From Terebella lapidaria (lineage: Eukaryota > Annelida > Polychaeta > Terebellida > Terebellidae): 64,000 nt of DNA. The stretch's first letter is position 1. Every line of letters begins with the position of its first letter. Under the pieces are notes generated by a model, which saw nothing but the letters and a program-made list of their open reading frames with translations, did no database searches and was not told where the DNA came from. Location of the stretch: the NCBI GenBank assembly GCA_949152475.1, contig OX424555.1:100769645-100833644 (forward strand), read 5' to 3'. Positions 1 through 54,171 of this stretch are shown here, piece by piece. The position numbers and the translations under genes are program-made.

Positions 1-596
1 CTTCCCAGGACAGTCTCTATGTTTCCATCCATTGAAGTCAGTTTACGTTTATGCAGGAAACATTAAACATGTAGGGTCTGACCAAGTAATCGGCTTTCGC
101 GTCTGTTGTCAAAGACACTTAACGGTTCTCAGAGAAGATATCAAAGTCTGGTCGCTGAGGTTAGAATCTGACCTTACACGTTGTAGATATTATATTCCGA
201 CTGTGGACAGACATCAAAGATTTCTGGGGAACTGAACTTGTCACATGCGACTTGTTCATGTTCAAGCACCGAGTCTTCGTGAAACTAGCACTGCTTACTG
301 TCCTGTGGGCAATCTCTTAATGACAGAAAGTGTGTCTGACATGTCCGGTTATCTCAGTGCTGACAAGATTTACCAACTTTACAATATCAGTAATGGGAAC
401 CAACCGCACTTTGTAGCTTCTACATTGGATTCCGTATTAAGTATTATGTGATCTTCAAAAGCATTCAAGTCAGCACATAGGCCTACATATATTATTGCTT
501 TACCATTGAACAGAGAAATATTTAATGACTGTTTACTTTGATCGGCATCACAGTTTGCAAATAACATAATCATTTTGCTTGTAGGTATTAGTGAAG
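1..596. other. 5' flank of the guanylyl cyclase gene, no recognised gene
   Basis: Two short open frames (32-235 and 245-451) resemble nothing I know and are probably non-coding. A pyrimidine-rich stretch ending in AG at 583-584 lies just before the start codon at 597. It could be the acceptor of an intron in the 5' UTR, which would place the promoter and first exon further upstream or outside the window. No TATA box or other promoter element is convincing. Confidence 0.4.
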
Positions 597-42514
<41,918 letters not shown>

Positions 42515-42590
42515 AACTATAATTATGCGTTTTAGGATGACTTTTAACAAATGTTCATTGATATACAATTTGACAAGTGGGTATTAAATT

Positions 42591-42596
42591 AATAAA
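42591..42596 (+). terminator. Poly(A) signal of the guanylyl cyclase gene
   Basis: AATAAA 77 bases after the stop codon, followed by an A-rich stretch. Confidence 0.7.
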
Positions 42597-42609
42597 AAAA
42601 ATCAAGTGT

Positions 42610-43920
42610 CAAAGTACGGTTTTAAGTTATTTCAGAACACGAATATTATTTGCTAGCACGACATCTATGTAAAATTCTATGTCTAAATGGTGAATATCTA
42701 AAATTGTGGCCGTGCATATTTCATTGTAAGGAGTAATCCATTGATGAATCACATACGAATATAGGTACTCCAAATCGGATTGTACCGCTCACACACATGT
42801 AGATAGGATAGGATATTTTTTATTTAGCAACTTGAAATGAAATGATATGAAATAATAAGCAATAAGTGAAAAATGATAGTGGAATATACTGACAAAATAT
42901 GAGATAACAGACATAATTGCACAGGAAAAAAAAAATTGATACATGTGAGTTGCTGAAGAGACCATACAAAGCCTGAGGGCTGTATTATGTATGGCCTCAA
43001 AAAAAGAAGAAAAAGATAGATAGATACATGGCAAGAAAACATAAACCAAGGAAAGAAAATACTAATCGAAAATACAGGTAATGAGAAATCATAAAACAAA
43101 GGAAATAACATACTAATCAGATGTACATGTAATGAGTAAGAAAATAAAGAGAAAAAAAAACACTTGAGTGTGACATTTTGGTGGGTGGAACTACTGGGAA
43201 CCCCGACGACCCTAGGTGTCAATTTTATTAGCATTATAATGTAGATGTGTAATTGGAAAAGAATGTTTTGTCTTTGGTTGGAAAATTACTGACCCAAGAA
43301 AAGTTAAAAAGCCATGGAACAACAATGAAACTATGAATTTATGATTCAATTTCAGAATGAACTGGAAAATTAAAGTTGGAATCAATTTTAACATCAGCCA
43401 AATTTAACATTTGTGTTTGTCACGCAAACTTGAAAGTACATCTCGAGAAAGTCGGGAATATATAGGAAATATGCACAGTTCGACAACAGATACTCAGAAA
43501 ATTGCCGTTAATCGTGCATGAAAACAGTGAATAGAGAATGATCGGCCTGCCTACATTGCCGGTTGCCACAGTATCTAGACAAATACCAATGACGTCATCA
43601 GACTGTGTATAGAACTCGCCCACAAGGCGGGCCGCTTTGAGGAAAAAATTGATGCGCCCGAATTTGTATCTTGATTTGGAAACTCAATTTAGGCACATGA
43701 AACACATTTTCAGACCCAAATTTGTACGATTTCTCATTCTATAGACAAAATAAAGCTATCGCAGAATTTGTCAATTCTAAAAGTGATTATAGCTTTAAAG
43801 AATAACAGTAATGTGGGTTGTAAAAAGATCCACGGATCCAACCCGTACTAGAGATCATTGATAGTGTAAGCCGATGGATATAAATATATATTTGTTTCAA
43901 GATAAAGATATATTTCCACA
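42610..43920. other. Downstream intergenic region, nothing recognised
   Basis: Overlapping minus-strand open frames (43234-42789) are AT-rich, low in complexity and unlike any family. No gene call. Confidence 0.45.
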
Positions 43921-43929
43921 CACATAAAA

Positions 43930-44345
43930 AATGGCGAATAGGCCATCAGATTAGTGTGCCCTGACCCATGTTACAAACACATATACAAAAGGTTCTGTGG
44001 TGATTTAGTGATAAACGATACGTGTATATGTATGTATACGTTATGATATTAGCCAAGTCACGATCAGAGATCATAATGCTTGAAACAAGCCCACGAATCC
44101 CACCCGCCCTAGAGACCCTTGAAGATGTAATGCCCATTAATATACAATCCCAAGATATATACCAGTATATATATCCTGAAATTGTATATCAATTTAGTGT
44201 GATCTGATTCAACTTAGCTAACACATACACATAGGATATAAGACACCCGTTATAGCATGATTTGTAATAACCAATGTGTGTATGTGCATACATACGTTAT
44301 GATACATATTAGCCCAGTCATCAGAAGAGATGATATTGGTTGTAG
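43930..44345 (+). repeat. Imperfect direct duplication
   Basis: About 43930-44090 and 44195-44345 share ATCAGATTAGTGTG-like, ATACGTTATGAT and TTAGCCAAGTCA/TTAGCCCAGTCA landmarks in the same order. The right copy abuts the 3' end of LINE D. Confidence 0.5.
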
Positions 44346-46190
44346 GTTCACATACAGTCTTTGCAGGTAGGATTTGAGCACCATACAATGTTTTTATAAT
44401 TAGATAGCATTGCGTGTCTGAGATATGTTTTAATTTGATTTATTGACATGGAGTTATGGTCTGGCAAAAGTGATTGCCATTTATTCCAGATGTGAGGAAA
44501 ATTGAAAATAGGAAACCTGCCAGCAAAGTCACTTGTGGCACGTCGGACATAAAGCTGCTCTGATTGTCTGGTGATATGATGTGATTGAATTTCATGATTG
44601 ACAACAAACATGCCATTGAAAGATGCAGGTAGTTTATTTTTAAGATATTTCGCCATAAATATGGTAATTTCACATTCATACTGATCTGAGAGTTTGAGAA
44701 TATTTAGTTTTATGAATAATGGCTCAGTATGACTATTATAATTAGCCCCACCTATAACTGTAATTGCTCATTTTTGCAATATTGAAATGGAATTTAAAAG
44801 AGATGTGGAGGCATTACCCCATGCTAATAGGCCATAAGTAAGATATGGATGTATTAGAGAAAAGTATAGGGTTCTCAGGCGCTTCTGTGGAAGAAAGTTT
44901 CTAACTTGCCTAATAATAAATAGGGCATGAGATATTTTAGTTTTGATATGTTTAATGTGGTCTCCCCAAGAGAGATGATCATCTATTTTGACACCTAAAA
45001 ATTTAGTACTAGTTTCCATTTGGTCTTTACCAACTCTCTCAAGGACTGTGCCATTTATAGATATATTATTGTGTGATAAATTTATGTTGGCTCTGGGTGA
45101 TCTGATGTGGACATATTTGGTTTTTTTTGGCATTTAACGATAATCTATTTGCACAAAACCAATTATATAGATTATTAACTTCCTTGTTTGCATTGAGATA
45201 CAAATTGTCTATACTACTATCAGAATTATAAAGTGAAGTGTCATCTGCAAATGAGAGGATTTTTCCTTGTGAGACAGAGTGACCTATATCATTTACATAG
45301 ATGAGATACAGTAGAGGGCCCAGTATTGATCCTTGTGGAACACCATATTCCAAAGGTAATGTGTCAGAAACTGAATCATCAAAAGCCACATATTGGGTAC
45401 GCATAGTCAAATAGTTTGTTAACCAGTCTTTAATTTTGCCTCTTAGTCCATAGTATTCAATTTTGGTTAGAAGTATATCTCTGTTTATCACATCAAAGGC
45501 CTTAGAAAGATCACACAATATGGTTATGGTAGATTGCTTGGGTGTCACATTATTTGCTTCCGCGCAGTCATCAAGTAAGTGCAAAATGGGATGGATTGTA
45601 CTGTGACTGGATCTGAAACCATACTGGTGATTATAGAAGAGATTGTTTTTTTAGAAGTAATCTGTGATTTTGTTGAAAACAATTTTCTCAAAAATTTTGG
45701 AAAATGAAGGTAATAAGCTAATTGGTCTATAGTTATTTAGAATTGTGTTGTCACCGGATTTATAAATTGGAACCACTTTAGCAATTTTAAGGGTATTGGG
45801 GACTATGCCTGTCAGTAAGGATCTATTAATTATGTGTGTCAGTGCTATAGGGATGTTATGAATGCTTTGCTTTATTATTTTCATTAGGATAAGGTCATGA
45901 CTAAAACTAGTTTTGGGTTTGAGTTTAGATACTACATTCAGTACTTCTAGTGGTGTGACAGGTTCAATAAACATGCTTGATTTATATGGTGTTTTGAGAT
46001 AGTCCTTATAGGATGTGTTTGTAACTGGTATGCTGTTACTTGTCTTAACACCAATTTCGGCAAAAAAATCTATTAAATGCTTGAGCAATATTCATTTTGT
46101 TTGATACTAGGCTGTTATCGATATTGAAGAATTGTGGCAAAATGGGTTTTGTTTTATTCGGATTGATTGCATTTGTAAGTATTTTCCATG
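44346..46190 (-). mobile_element. LINE D, reverse-transcriptase region, broken
   Basis: Minus-strand frames from 46190 downward start with NAINPNKTKPILPQFFN and an RT start region (LNNYRPISLLPSFSKIFEKI at about 45720). The RT core (45584-45066) has LCDLSKAFDVINRDILLTKI, YGVPQGSILGPLLYLIYVND and FADDTSLY. The 3' part (45133-44768) has TKFLGVKIDDHLSWGDHIKH and LIHPYLTYGLLAWG. The C-terminal end (44656-44348) has FPHIWNKWQSLLPDHNS. Frameshifts separate the parts and the endonuclease is missing. It differs from LINEs A-C and is closest in style to Jockey/CR1-group elements. Confidence 0.8.
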
Positions 46191-46395
46191 CGGCCAGCAC
46201 GAAGACGCATGTACGGCGGACGAGCCCTGGATCAGCACAGTCTCCCTCCTGGGCTCCCGATTGGAAGTCGTCCCTGAGGCCTGACTGGCCTTTACTCGAA
46301 CTGGGACAAGGAGTTCTTGACGTGAGCTCAACTGTTGTGTTCTTGCTGTGAACGACTCCTTCCACACCTGTGGACGAGAGATGGCTTAAAAGTCA
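46190..46395 (+). repeat. GC-rich repeat related to 40490-40600
   Basis: Carries GGCCAGCACGAAGACGCATG at 46192, which recurs inverted near 46990 and 47925. A stretch at 46220-46310 is alignable with 40490-40600. It is attached to the truncated 5' end of LINE D. The family is unknown. Confidence 0.45.
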
Positions 46396-46486
46396 CTGTT
46401 TAGAATAATGGATAGAGAGAAGGACGGAGAGAGCGTTCACAGTCGTCAACGTGCGTACAGTATTCCTGTAGCGGAGTTACAGCAGG

Positions 46487-47213
<727 letters not shown>

Positions 47214-47532
47214 TCGGTGTGTCGTTTTACAAAACTTTCAAAATATAGGTCCCCAAGTTTAATACAAAACTTATAGGTCCCCAAGTTTAAAACAAAACAC
47301 GGTTTCAATCTGCGGCCTACAATAGGCCTATGAGTGAATGAAGAGACGAATAAGCACTCGCAAAAATAGGACCCAAGTTTAAAAAAAAATGTGTAGCTAA
47401 AAATAGGCTCCCTAGTTGAAACAAAACTGTGCATCGTTTTCGTGAGAATTGGGACCTATTTTTTCTTGCTGGGCCTGTGGGCCTAGGGCTGCAGCCCCAA
47501 TAGCCCCTACGTTAATCTGGCTCTGGTTTCAG
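47214..47532 (+). repeat. Spacer with short ATAGGTCCCCAAGTTTAA repeats
   Basis: AGGTCCCCAAGTTTAA-like units recur at about 47248, 47275, 47367 and (degenerate) 47407. Nothing else recognised. Confidence 0.5.
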
Positions 47533-48147
47533 AAAGCCTGCAAAAAACAACAACATAATCTGATAAAATTGATGGTAGGTGGGTATTTTTGGTTGGAAAC
47601 ACATCCCAAACGAGGTTTCCAGCAAAAGGAGATAGACTAGCATAATGATATTATTTTGCTTGGTAGTATATATATATATATATGTTTTTGCTATGTCGTA
47701 CTCAATTTTAATCAATCTCCAGATGTTTTGCGCATGTATATTGTGCAGCTCACATTTCGTCCACTGAGCGGCGTCGGATCCTGCGGGATCTGGCGCGGCC
47801 AGCGTTTGGGATGTGAGGGTTTTACCAGTAGCATATCCCCGCCGGGTGCTGGTCGCCGAGGATGTGTGTATGTGCGGGTATCTGCCTTGGCGGGTATCCG
47901 CCGTACATGCGTCTTCGTGCTGGCCGGCTGGGTAGGTATGCAGGACACTGGTGCCAATGCGGCTTGCCGCGTTGGCGTAGCTAGCTATCTTCTCGGCGGT
48001 GGAAGACGGCTGTCTGCGGATACGTTCGCATGACGTGCCGGAGTCGCTTTTGGGCGGCTCCGCCGTACCTTGGGCCATCACAGGTCTGAGGTGCCGGTCG
48101 GCGCGGCGACCAGCAACACTTTTCAGAGGTACTACCACTTTTGATTA
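47533..48147 (+). repeat. Duplicated segment, copy 2
   Basis: Second copy of 46487-47213, differing at a handful of positions plus the shortened AT tract. A third, diverged, partial copy of its left end is at about 48665-48800. Confidence 0.8.
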
Positions 48148-48664
48148 CTCGGTGTGTCGTTTTACAAAATTTTCAAAATTTTAAGTTTAACCTTAAAGAT
48201 CTTCCAAAGACTCGGCACACCGTCTCTTTCGGCAGATGACCTTTCAAGGTCATCACCCTTTCTGGAACACCTCGCTCAAAATTGTAGTTTGTTTATTAGG
48301 GTTATTCAAAATTCAGGAGCGCGTTCAGTATAGTCAGAAGTCCAGGGGTCGTTCCCCATTTCTTCCAAAACGGACCCTTATGTCTGAGTCTTTTGCGTCG
48401 CGACTTCCGGGTGTTGTCCACCTTGCTTCCTTCCGGTTCTGACATGTGATGCCTTCGTCGTGTTTCCCAGTTTTGGGCGGGCCGAGCATGTTGGGGACCA
48501 ACATTGTAAGAAGGGGGGAAAATGGCGATTTTGCCCAAAGATCGCGGTAGGAGATTCTTTCTAAACACTTTCTTGTTTCTGGCCGCTTCGTGTTCGAAGC
48601 ACGATCGTTGCGTAGCAACGCCACAGTCGTCAACGTGCACACAGTATTCTTGTAGCGGAGTTAG
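48148..48664. other. Unassigned, locally GC-rich
   Basis: Contains GTTGCGTAGCAAC at about 48608 (a 13-bp palindrome). Open frames on the minus strand (48691-48302) have no recognised homology. Confidence 0.4.
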
Positions 48665-48810
48665 AGGAAGCCTGCAAAAAACCAACAACATAATCTGAGA
48701 AAATTTATGGTAGGTGGTTATTTTAGGTGGCTCTTCCCAAACGAGGTTCCAGCAAAGGGACTTAGCAGACTAACATAATGATATTCTTTTGCGTTGTAGT
48801 TTCATTTCTT

Positions 48811-49201
48811 GTTGACACCTCTTTTCTTATTTACTATAAACATATGAAATGAGATTATTCCTCAATTATTGTCCGATTGCCTTTTTGTCTACATGTAATC
48901 ACCATATAATGGAACTTTTGCCCACTGCTAATGTGCATGGGGGTTGATTGGTTCACAGTTGAACAAATTCATCAGTTAATGGGAGGTGACACTCGTCTGT
49001 TTGTGTTTGTCGAGCAATTGTTTATCGTAGCGCACACAAGATATGTGCTGTCACCTCCCATTAACTGATGATTTTGTTCAACTGTGAACCAATCAACCTC
49101 CATGCACATTAGCAGTGGGCAAAAGGTCCATCATATGGTGATTAGTAGACAAAGAGGTAATCGGACGATAATTGAGGAATAACCTCACATCATGTGTCAA
49201 C
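48811..49201. mobile_element. Foldback element with arms of about 145 bp
   Basis: The arms at about 48811-48990 and 49050-49201 are inverted copies with few differences. They share GTTGACAC ends, ATTATTCCTCAATTAT, TTTTGCCCACTGCTAATGTG and CAGTTAATGGGAGGTGACA. A loop of about 60 bp separates them. No coding frames. The right end touches the first unit of the 76-bp satellite. Confidence 0.85.
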
Positions 49202-52200
49202 AACAAAAAACAGCGAGTTTAAGAGAAAAATGCGTTGTCAAATTTTGGAAAAAAAATAGCAGCAGCACAACAACAAAAAACAATTTTGGAAAAAAAATAG
49301 CAGCAGCAGCACAGCAACAAAAAACAGCGAGTTTAAGAGAAAAATGCGTTGTCGAATTTTGGAACAAAAATAGCAGCAGCAGCAGCACAGCAACAAAAAA
49401 CAGCGAGTTTAAGAGAAAAATGCGTTGTCGAATTTTGGAACAAAAATAGCAGCAGCAGCAGCACAGCAACAAAAAACAGCGAGTTTAAGAGAAAAATGCG
49501 TTGTCGAATTTTGGAACAAAAATAGCAGCAGCAGCAGCACAGCAACAAAAAACAGCGAGTTTAAGAGAAAAATGCGTTGTCGAATTTTGGAACAAAAATA
49601 GCAGCAGCAGCAGCACAGCAACAAAAAACAGCGAGTTTAAGAGAAAAATGCGTTGTCGAATTTTGGAACAAAAATAGCAGCAGCAGCAGCACAGCAACAA
49701 AAAACAGCGAGTTTAAGAGAAAAATGCGTTGTCGAATTTTGGAACAAAAATAGCAGCAGCAGCAGCACAGCAACAAAAAACAGCGAGTTTAAGAGAAAAA
49801 TGCGTTGTCGAATTTTGGAACAAAAATAGCAGCAGCAGCAGCACAGCAACAAAAAACAGCGAGTTTAAGAGAAAAATGCGTTGTCGAATTTTGGAACAAA
49901 AATAGCAGCAGCAGCAGCACAGCAACAAAAAACAGCGAGTTTAAGAGAAAAATGCGTTGTCGAATTTTGGAACAAAAATAGCAGCAGCAGCAGCACAGCA
50001 ACAAAAAACAGCGAGTTTAAGAGAAAAATGCGTTGTCGAATTTTGGAACAAAAATAGCAGCAGCAGCAGCACAGCAACAAAAAACAGCGAGTTTAAGAGA
50101 AAAATGCGTTGTCGAATTTTGGAACAAAAATAGCAGCAGCAGCAGCACAGCAACAAAAAACAGCGAGTTTAAGAGAAAAATGCGTTGTCGAATTTTGGAA
50201 CAAAAATAGCAGCAGCAGCAGCACAGCAACAAAAAACAGCGAGTTTAAGAGAAAAATGCGTTGTCGAATTTTGGAACAAAAATAGCAGCAGCAGCAGCAC
50301 AGCAACAAAAAACAGCGAGTTTAAGAGAAAAATGCGTTGTCGAATTTTGGAACAAAAATAGCAGCAGCAGCAGCACAGCAACAAAAAACAGCGAGTTTAA
50401 GAGAAAAATGCGTTGTCGAATTTTGGAACAAAAATAGCAGCAGCAGCAGCACAGCAACAAAAAACAGCGAGTTTAAGAGAAAAATGCGTTGTCGAATTTT
50501 GGAACAAAAATAGCAGCAGCAGCAGCACAGCAACAAAAAACAGCGAGTTTAAGAGAAAAATGCGTTGTCGAATTTTGGAACAAAAATAGCAGCAGCAGCA
50601 GCACAGCAACAAAAAACAGCGAGTTTAAGAGAAAAATGCGTTGTCGAATTTTGGAACAAAAATAGCAGCAGCAGCAGCACAGCAACAAAAAACAGCGAGT
50701 TTAAGAGAAAAATGCGTTGTCGAATTTTGGAACAAAAATAGCAGCAGCAGCAGCACAGCAACAAAAAACAGCGAGTTTAAGAGAAAAATGCGTTGTCGAA
50801 TTTTGGAACAAAAATAGCAGCAGCAGCAGCACAGCAACAAAAAACAGCGAGTTTAAGAGAAAAATGCGTTGTCGAATTTTGGAACAAAAATAGCAGCAGC
50901 AGCAGCACAGCAACAAAAAACAGCGAGTTTAAGAGAAAAATGCGTTGTCGAATTTTGGAACAAAAATAGCAGCAGCAGCAGCACACAGCAACAAAAAACA
51001 GCGAGTTTAAGAGAAAAATGCGTTGTCGAATTTTGGAACAAAAATAGCAGCAGCAGCAGCACAGCAACAAAAAACAGCGAGTTTAAGAGAAAAATGCGTT
51101 GTCGAATTTTGGAACAAAAATAGCAGCAGCAGCAGCACAGCAACAAAAAACAGCGAGTTTAAGAGAAAAATGCGTTGTCGAATTTTGGAACAAAAATAGC
51201 AGCAGCAGCAGCACAGCAACAAAAAACAGCGAGTTTAAGAGAAAAATGCGTTGTCGAATTTTGGAACAAAAATAGCAGCAGCAGCAGCACAGCAACAAAA
51301 AACAGCGAGTTTAAGAGAAAAATGCGTTGTCGAATTTTGGAACAAAAATAGCAGCAGCAGCAGCACAGCAACAAAAAACAGCGAGTTTAAGAGAAAAATG
51401 CGTTGTCGAATTTTGGAACAAAAATAGCAGCAGCAGCAGCACAGCAACAAAAAACAGCGAGTTTAAGAGAAAAATGCGTTGTCGAATTTTGGAACAAAAA
51501 TAGCAGCAGCAGCAGCACAGCAACAAAAAACAGCGAGTTTAAGAGAAAAATGCGTTGTCGAATTTTGGAACAAAAATAGCAGCAGCAGCAGCACAGCAAC
51601 AAAAAACAGCGAGTTTAAGAGAAAAATGCGTTGTCGAATTTTGGAACAAAAATAGCAGCAGCAGCAGCACAGCAACAAAAAACAGCGAGTTTAAGAGAAA
51701 AATGCGTTGTCGAATTTTGGAACAAAAATAGCAGCAGCAGCAGCACAGCAACAAAAAACAGCGAGTTTAAGAGAAAAATGCGTTGTCGAATTTTGGAACA
51801 AAAATAGCAGCAGCAGCAGCACAGCAACAAAAAACAGCGAGTTTAAGAGAAAAATGCGTTGTCGAATTTTGGAACAAAAATAGCAGCAGCAGCAGCACAG
51901 CAACAAAAAACAGCGAGTTTAAGAGAAAAATGCGTTGTCGAATTTTGGAACAAAAATAGCAGCAGCAGCAGCACAGCAACAAAAAACAGCGAGTTTAAGA
52001 GAAAAATGCGTTGTCGAATTTTGGAACAAAAATAGCAGCAGCAGCAGCACAGCAACAAAAAACAGCGAGTTTAAGAGAAAAATGCGTTGTCGAATTTTGG
52101 AACAAAAATAGCAGCAGCAGCAGCACAGCAACAAAAAACAGCGAGTTTAAGAGAAAAATGCGTTGTCGAATTTTGGAACAAAAATAGCAGCAGCAGCAGC

Positions 52201-53654
52201 ACAGCAACAAAAAACAGCGAGTTTAAGAGAAAAATGCGTTGTCGAATTTTGGAACAAAAATAGCAGCAGCAGCAGCACAGCAACAAAAAACAGCGAGTTT
52301 AAGAGAAAAATGCGTTGTCGAATTTTGGAACAAAAATAGCAGCAGCAGCAGCACAGCAACAAAAAACAGCGAGTTTAAGAGAAAAATGCGTTGTCGAATT
52401 TTGGAACAAAAATAGCAGCAGCAGCAGCACAGCAACAAAAAACAGCGAGTTTAAGAGAAAAATGCGTTGTCGAATTTTGGAACAAAAATAGCAGCAGCAG
52501 CAGCACAGCAACAAAAAACAGCGAGTTTAAGAGAAAAATGCGTTGTCGAATTTTGGAACAAAAATAGCAGCAGCAGCAGCACAGCAACAAAAAACAGCGA
52601 GTTTAAGAGAAAAATGCGTTGTCGAATTTTGGAACAAAAATAGCAGCAGCAGCAGCACAGCAACAAAAAACAGCGAGTTTAAGAGAAAAATGCGTTGTCG
52701 AATTTTGGAACAAAAATAGCAGCAGCAGCAGCACAGCAACAAAAAACAGCGAGTTTAAGAGAAAAATGCGTTGTCGAATTTTGGAACAAAAATAGCAGCA
52801 GCAGCAGCACAGCAACAAAAAACAGCGAGTTTAAGAGAAAAATGCGTTGTCGAATTTTGGAACAAAAATAGCAGCAGCAGCAGCACAGCAACAAAAAACA
52901 GCGAGTTTAAGAGAAAAATGCGTTGTCGAATTTTGGAACAAAAATAGCAGCAGCAGCAGCACAGCAACAAAAAACAGCGAGTTTAAGAGAAAAATGCGTT
53001 GTCGAATTTTGGAACAAAAATAGCAGCAGCAGCAGCACAGCAACAAAAAACAGCGAGTTTAAGAGAAAAATGCGTTGTCGAATTTTGGAACAAAAATAGC
53101 AGCAGCAGCAGCACAGCAACAAAAAACAGCGAGTTTAAGAGAAAAATGCGTTGTCGAATTTTGGAACAAAAATAGCAGCAGCAGCAGCACAGCAACAAAA
53201 AACAGCGAGTTTAAGAGAAAAATGCGTTGTCGAATTTTGGAACAAAAATAGCAGCAGCAGCAGCACAGCAACAAAAAACAGCGAGTTTAAGAGAAAAATG
53301 CGTTGTCGAATTTTGGAACAAAAATAGCAGCAGCAGCAGCACAGCAACAAAAAACAGCGAGTTTAAGAGAAAAATGCGTTGTCGAATTTTGGAACAAAAA
53401 TAGCAGCAGCAGCAGCACAGCAACAAAAAACAGCGAGTTTAAGAGAAAAATGCGTTGTCGAATTTTGGAACAAAAATAGCAGCAGCAGCAGCACAGCAAC
53501 AAAAAACAGCGAGTTTAAGAGAAAAATGCGTTGTCGAATTTTGGAACAAAAATAGCAGCAGCAGCAGCACAGCAACAAAAAACAGCGAGTTTAAGAGAAA
53601 AATGCGTTGTCGAATTTTGGAACAAAAATAGCAGCAGCAGCAGCACAGCAACAA
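49202..53654 (+). repeat. 76-bp satellite, about 58 units, very homogeneous
   Basis: Unit: AACAAAAAACAGCGAGTTTA, AGAGAAAAATGCGTTGTCGA, ATTTTGGAACAAAAATAG and (CAG)n with CACAGC. The first two units are divergent and shortened (49202-49320). From 49400 the units look identical except for a 2-base insertion near 50983. Open frames of 71 residues repeating every 76 bases are a by-product. The array joins the 1899-bp satellite without a spacer at 53655. Confidence 0.97.
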
Positions 53655-54130
53655 GTTTGGTAATGTAAACACCATTCTACAAGTATCCATTTGGGCTCGG
53701 AATTACTAAGTTCCAGTGGTACCAGGACTTGGAATTTGGAAGAAAACCTGCTGCAACAGGGAGTAACAACTAAATTTAGAGAAAATTTGGGTAAAAAACC
53801 CAGAACGGGGATTTGGGGGATAGCTCCTGATCTAAGGACCATTGCAGTGGTTTTGAAAAGCTGATTTCCATAGAGCGCCAAGATGGTGGAGGTCGAGACT
53901 TACGGCAGATTGAAAACCTACAGTTTAACCCTGAGATGCTTCAAATATATACAACGGGAGTGGACTTACTTGGGACCACACCAGCGGGAGGTTAAGATAA
54001 GAGTGCAATTACTCTACATAAAATAATGTAAGAGTACTTATCTTTCTCCATGGTGTTGTCCCGCCGGGTTAAGAGATGAATGCTGGTCCAGGTGTGCTGG
54101 TCCAGGTGGTGACTGTAGCTTGTAGTCGGT

Positions 54131-54171
54131 GCCCCGACCGGTTTCGCGTCCTGCAACGCTCATCAGGAGGC
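54131..54171 (-). ncRNA. Type I hammerhead ribozyme motif, unit 1
   Basis: Read on the minus strand from 54171: stem I 5' strand GCCUC, core CUGAUGA, stem II GCGU, loop UGCAGG, stem II ACGC, core GAAA, mini stem III (A-C with G-U around a CG loop), cleavage triplet GUC, and stem I 3' strand GGGGC. Stem I has 5 bp with one G-U, stem II has 4 bp, stem III has 2 bp. All invariant core residues are present. Predicted cleavage is between 54136 and 54135. Very short stem III is typical of Penelope-like-element hammerheads. Activity is inferred. Confidence 0.8.

Noticed and set aside
48960-49075. Hammerhead-like CTGATGA in the foldback element
   Set aside because: No GAAA after a pairing stem, so the ribozyme core is incomplete.
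49202-53654. CRISPR array
   Set aside because: The units are contiguous with no variable spacers, in an animal genome.
49197-53690. Serial 71-codon minus-strand frames rich in Leu, Cys and Phe
   Set aside because: They recur every 76 bases because of the satellite unit and have no protein features.
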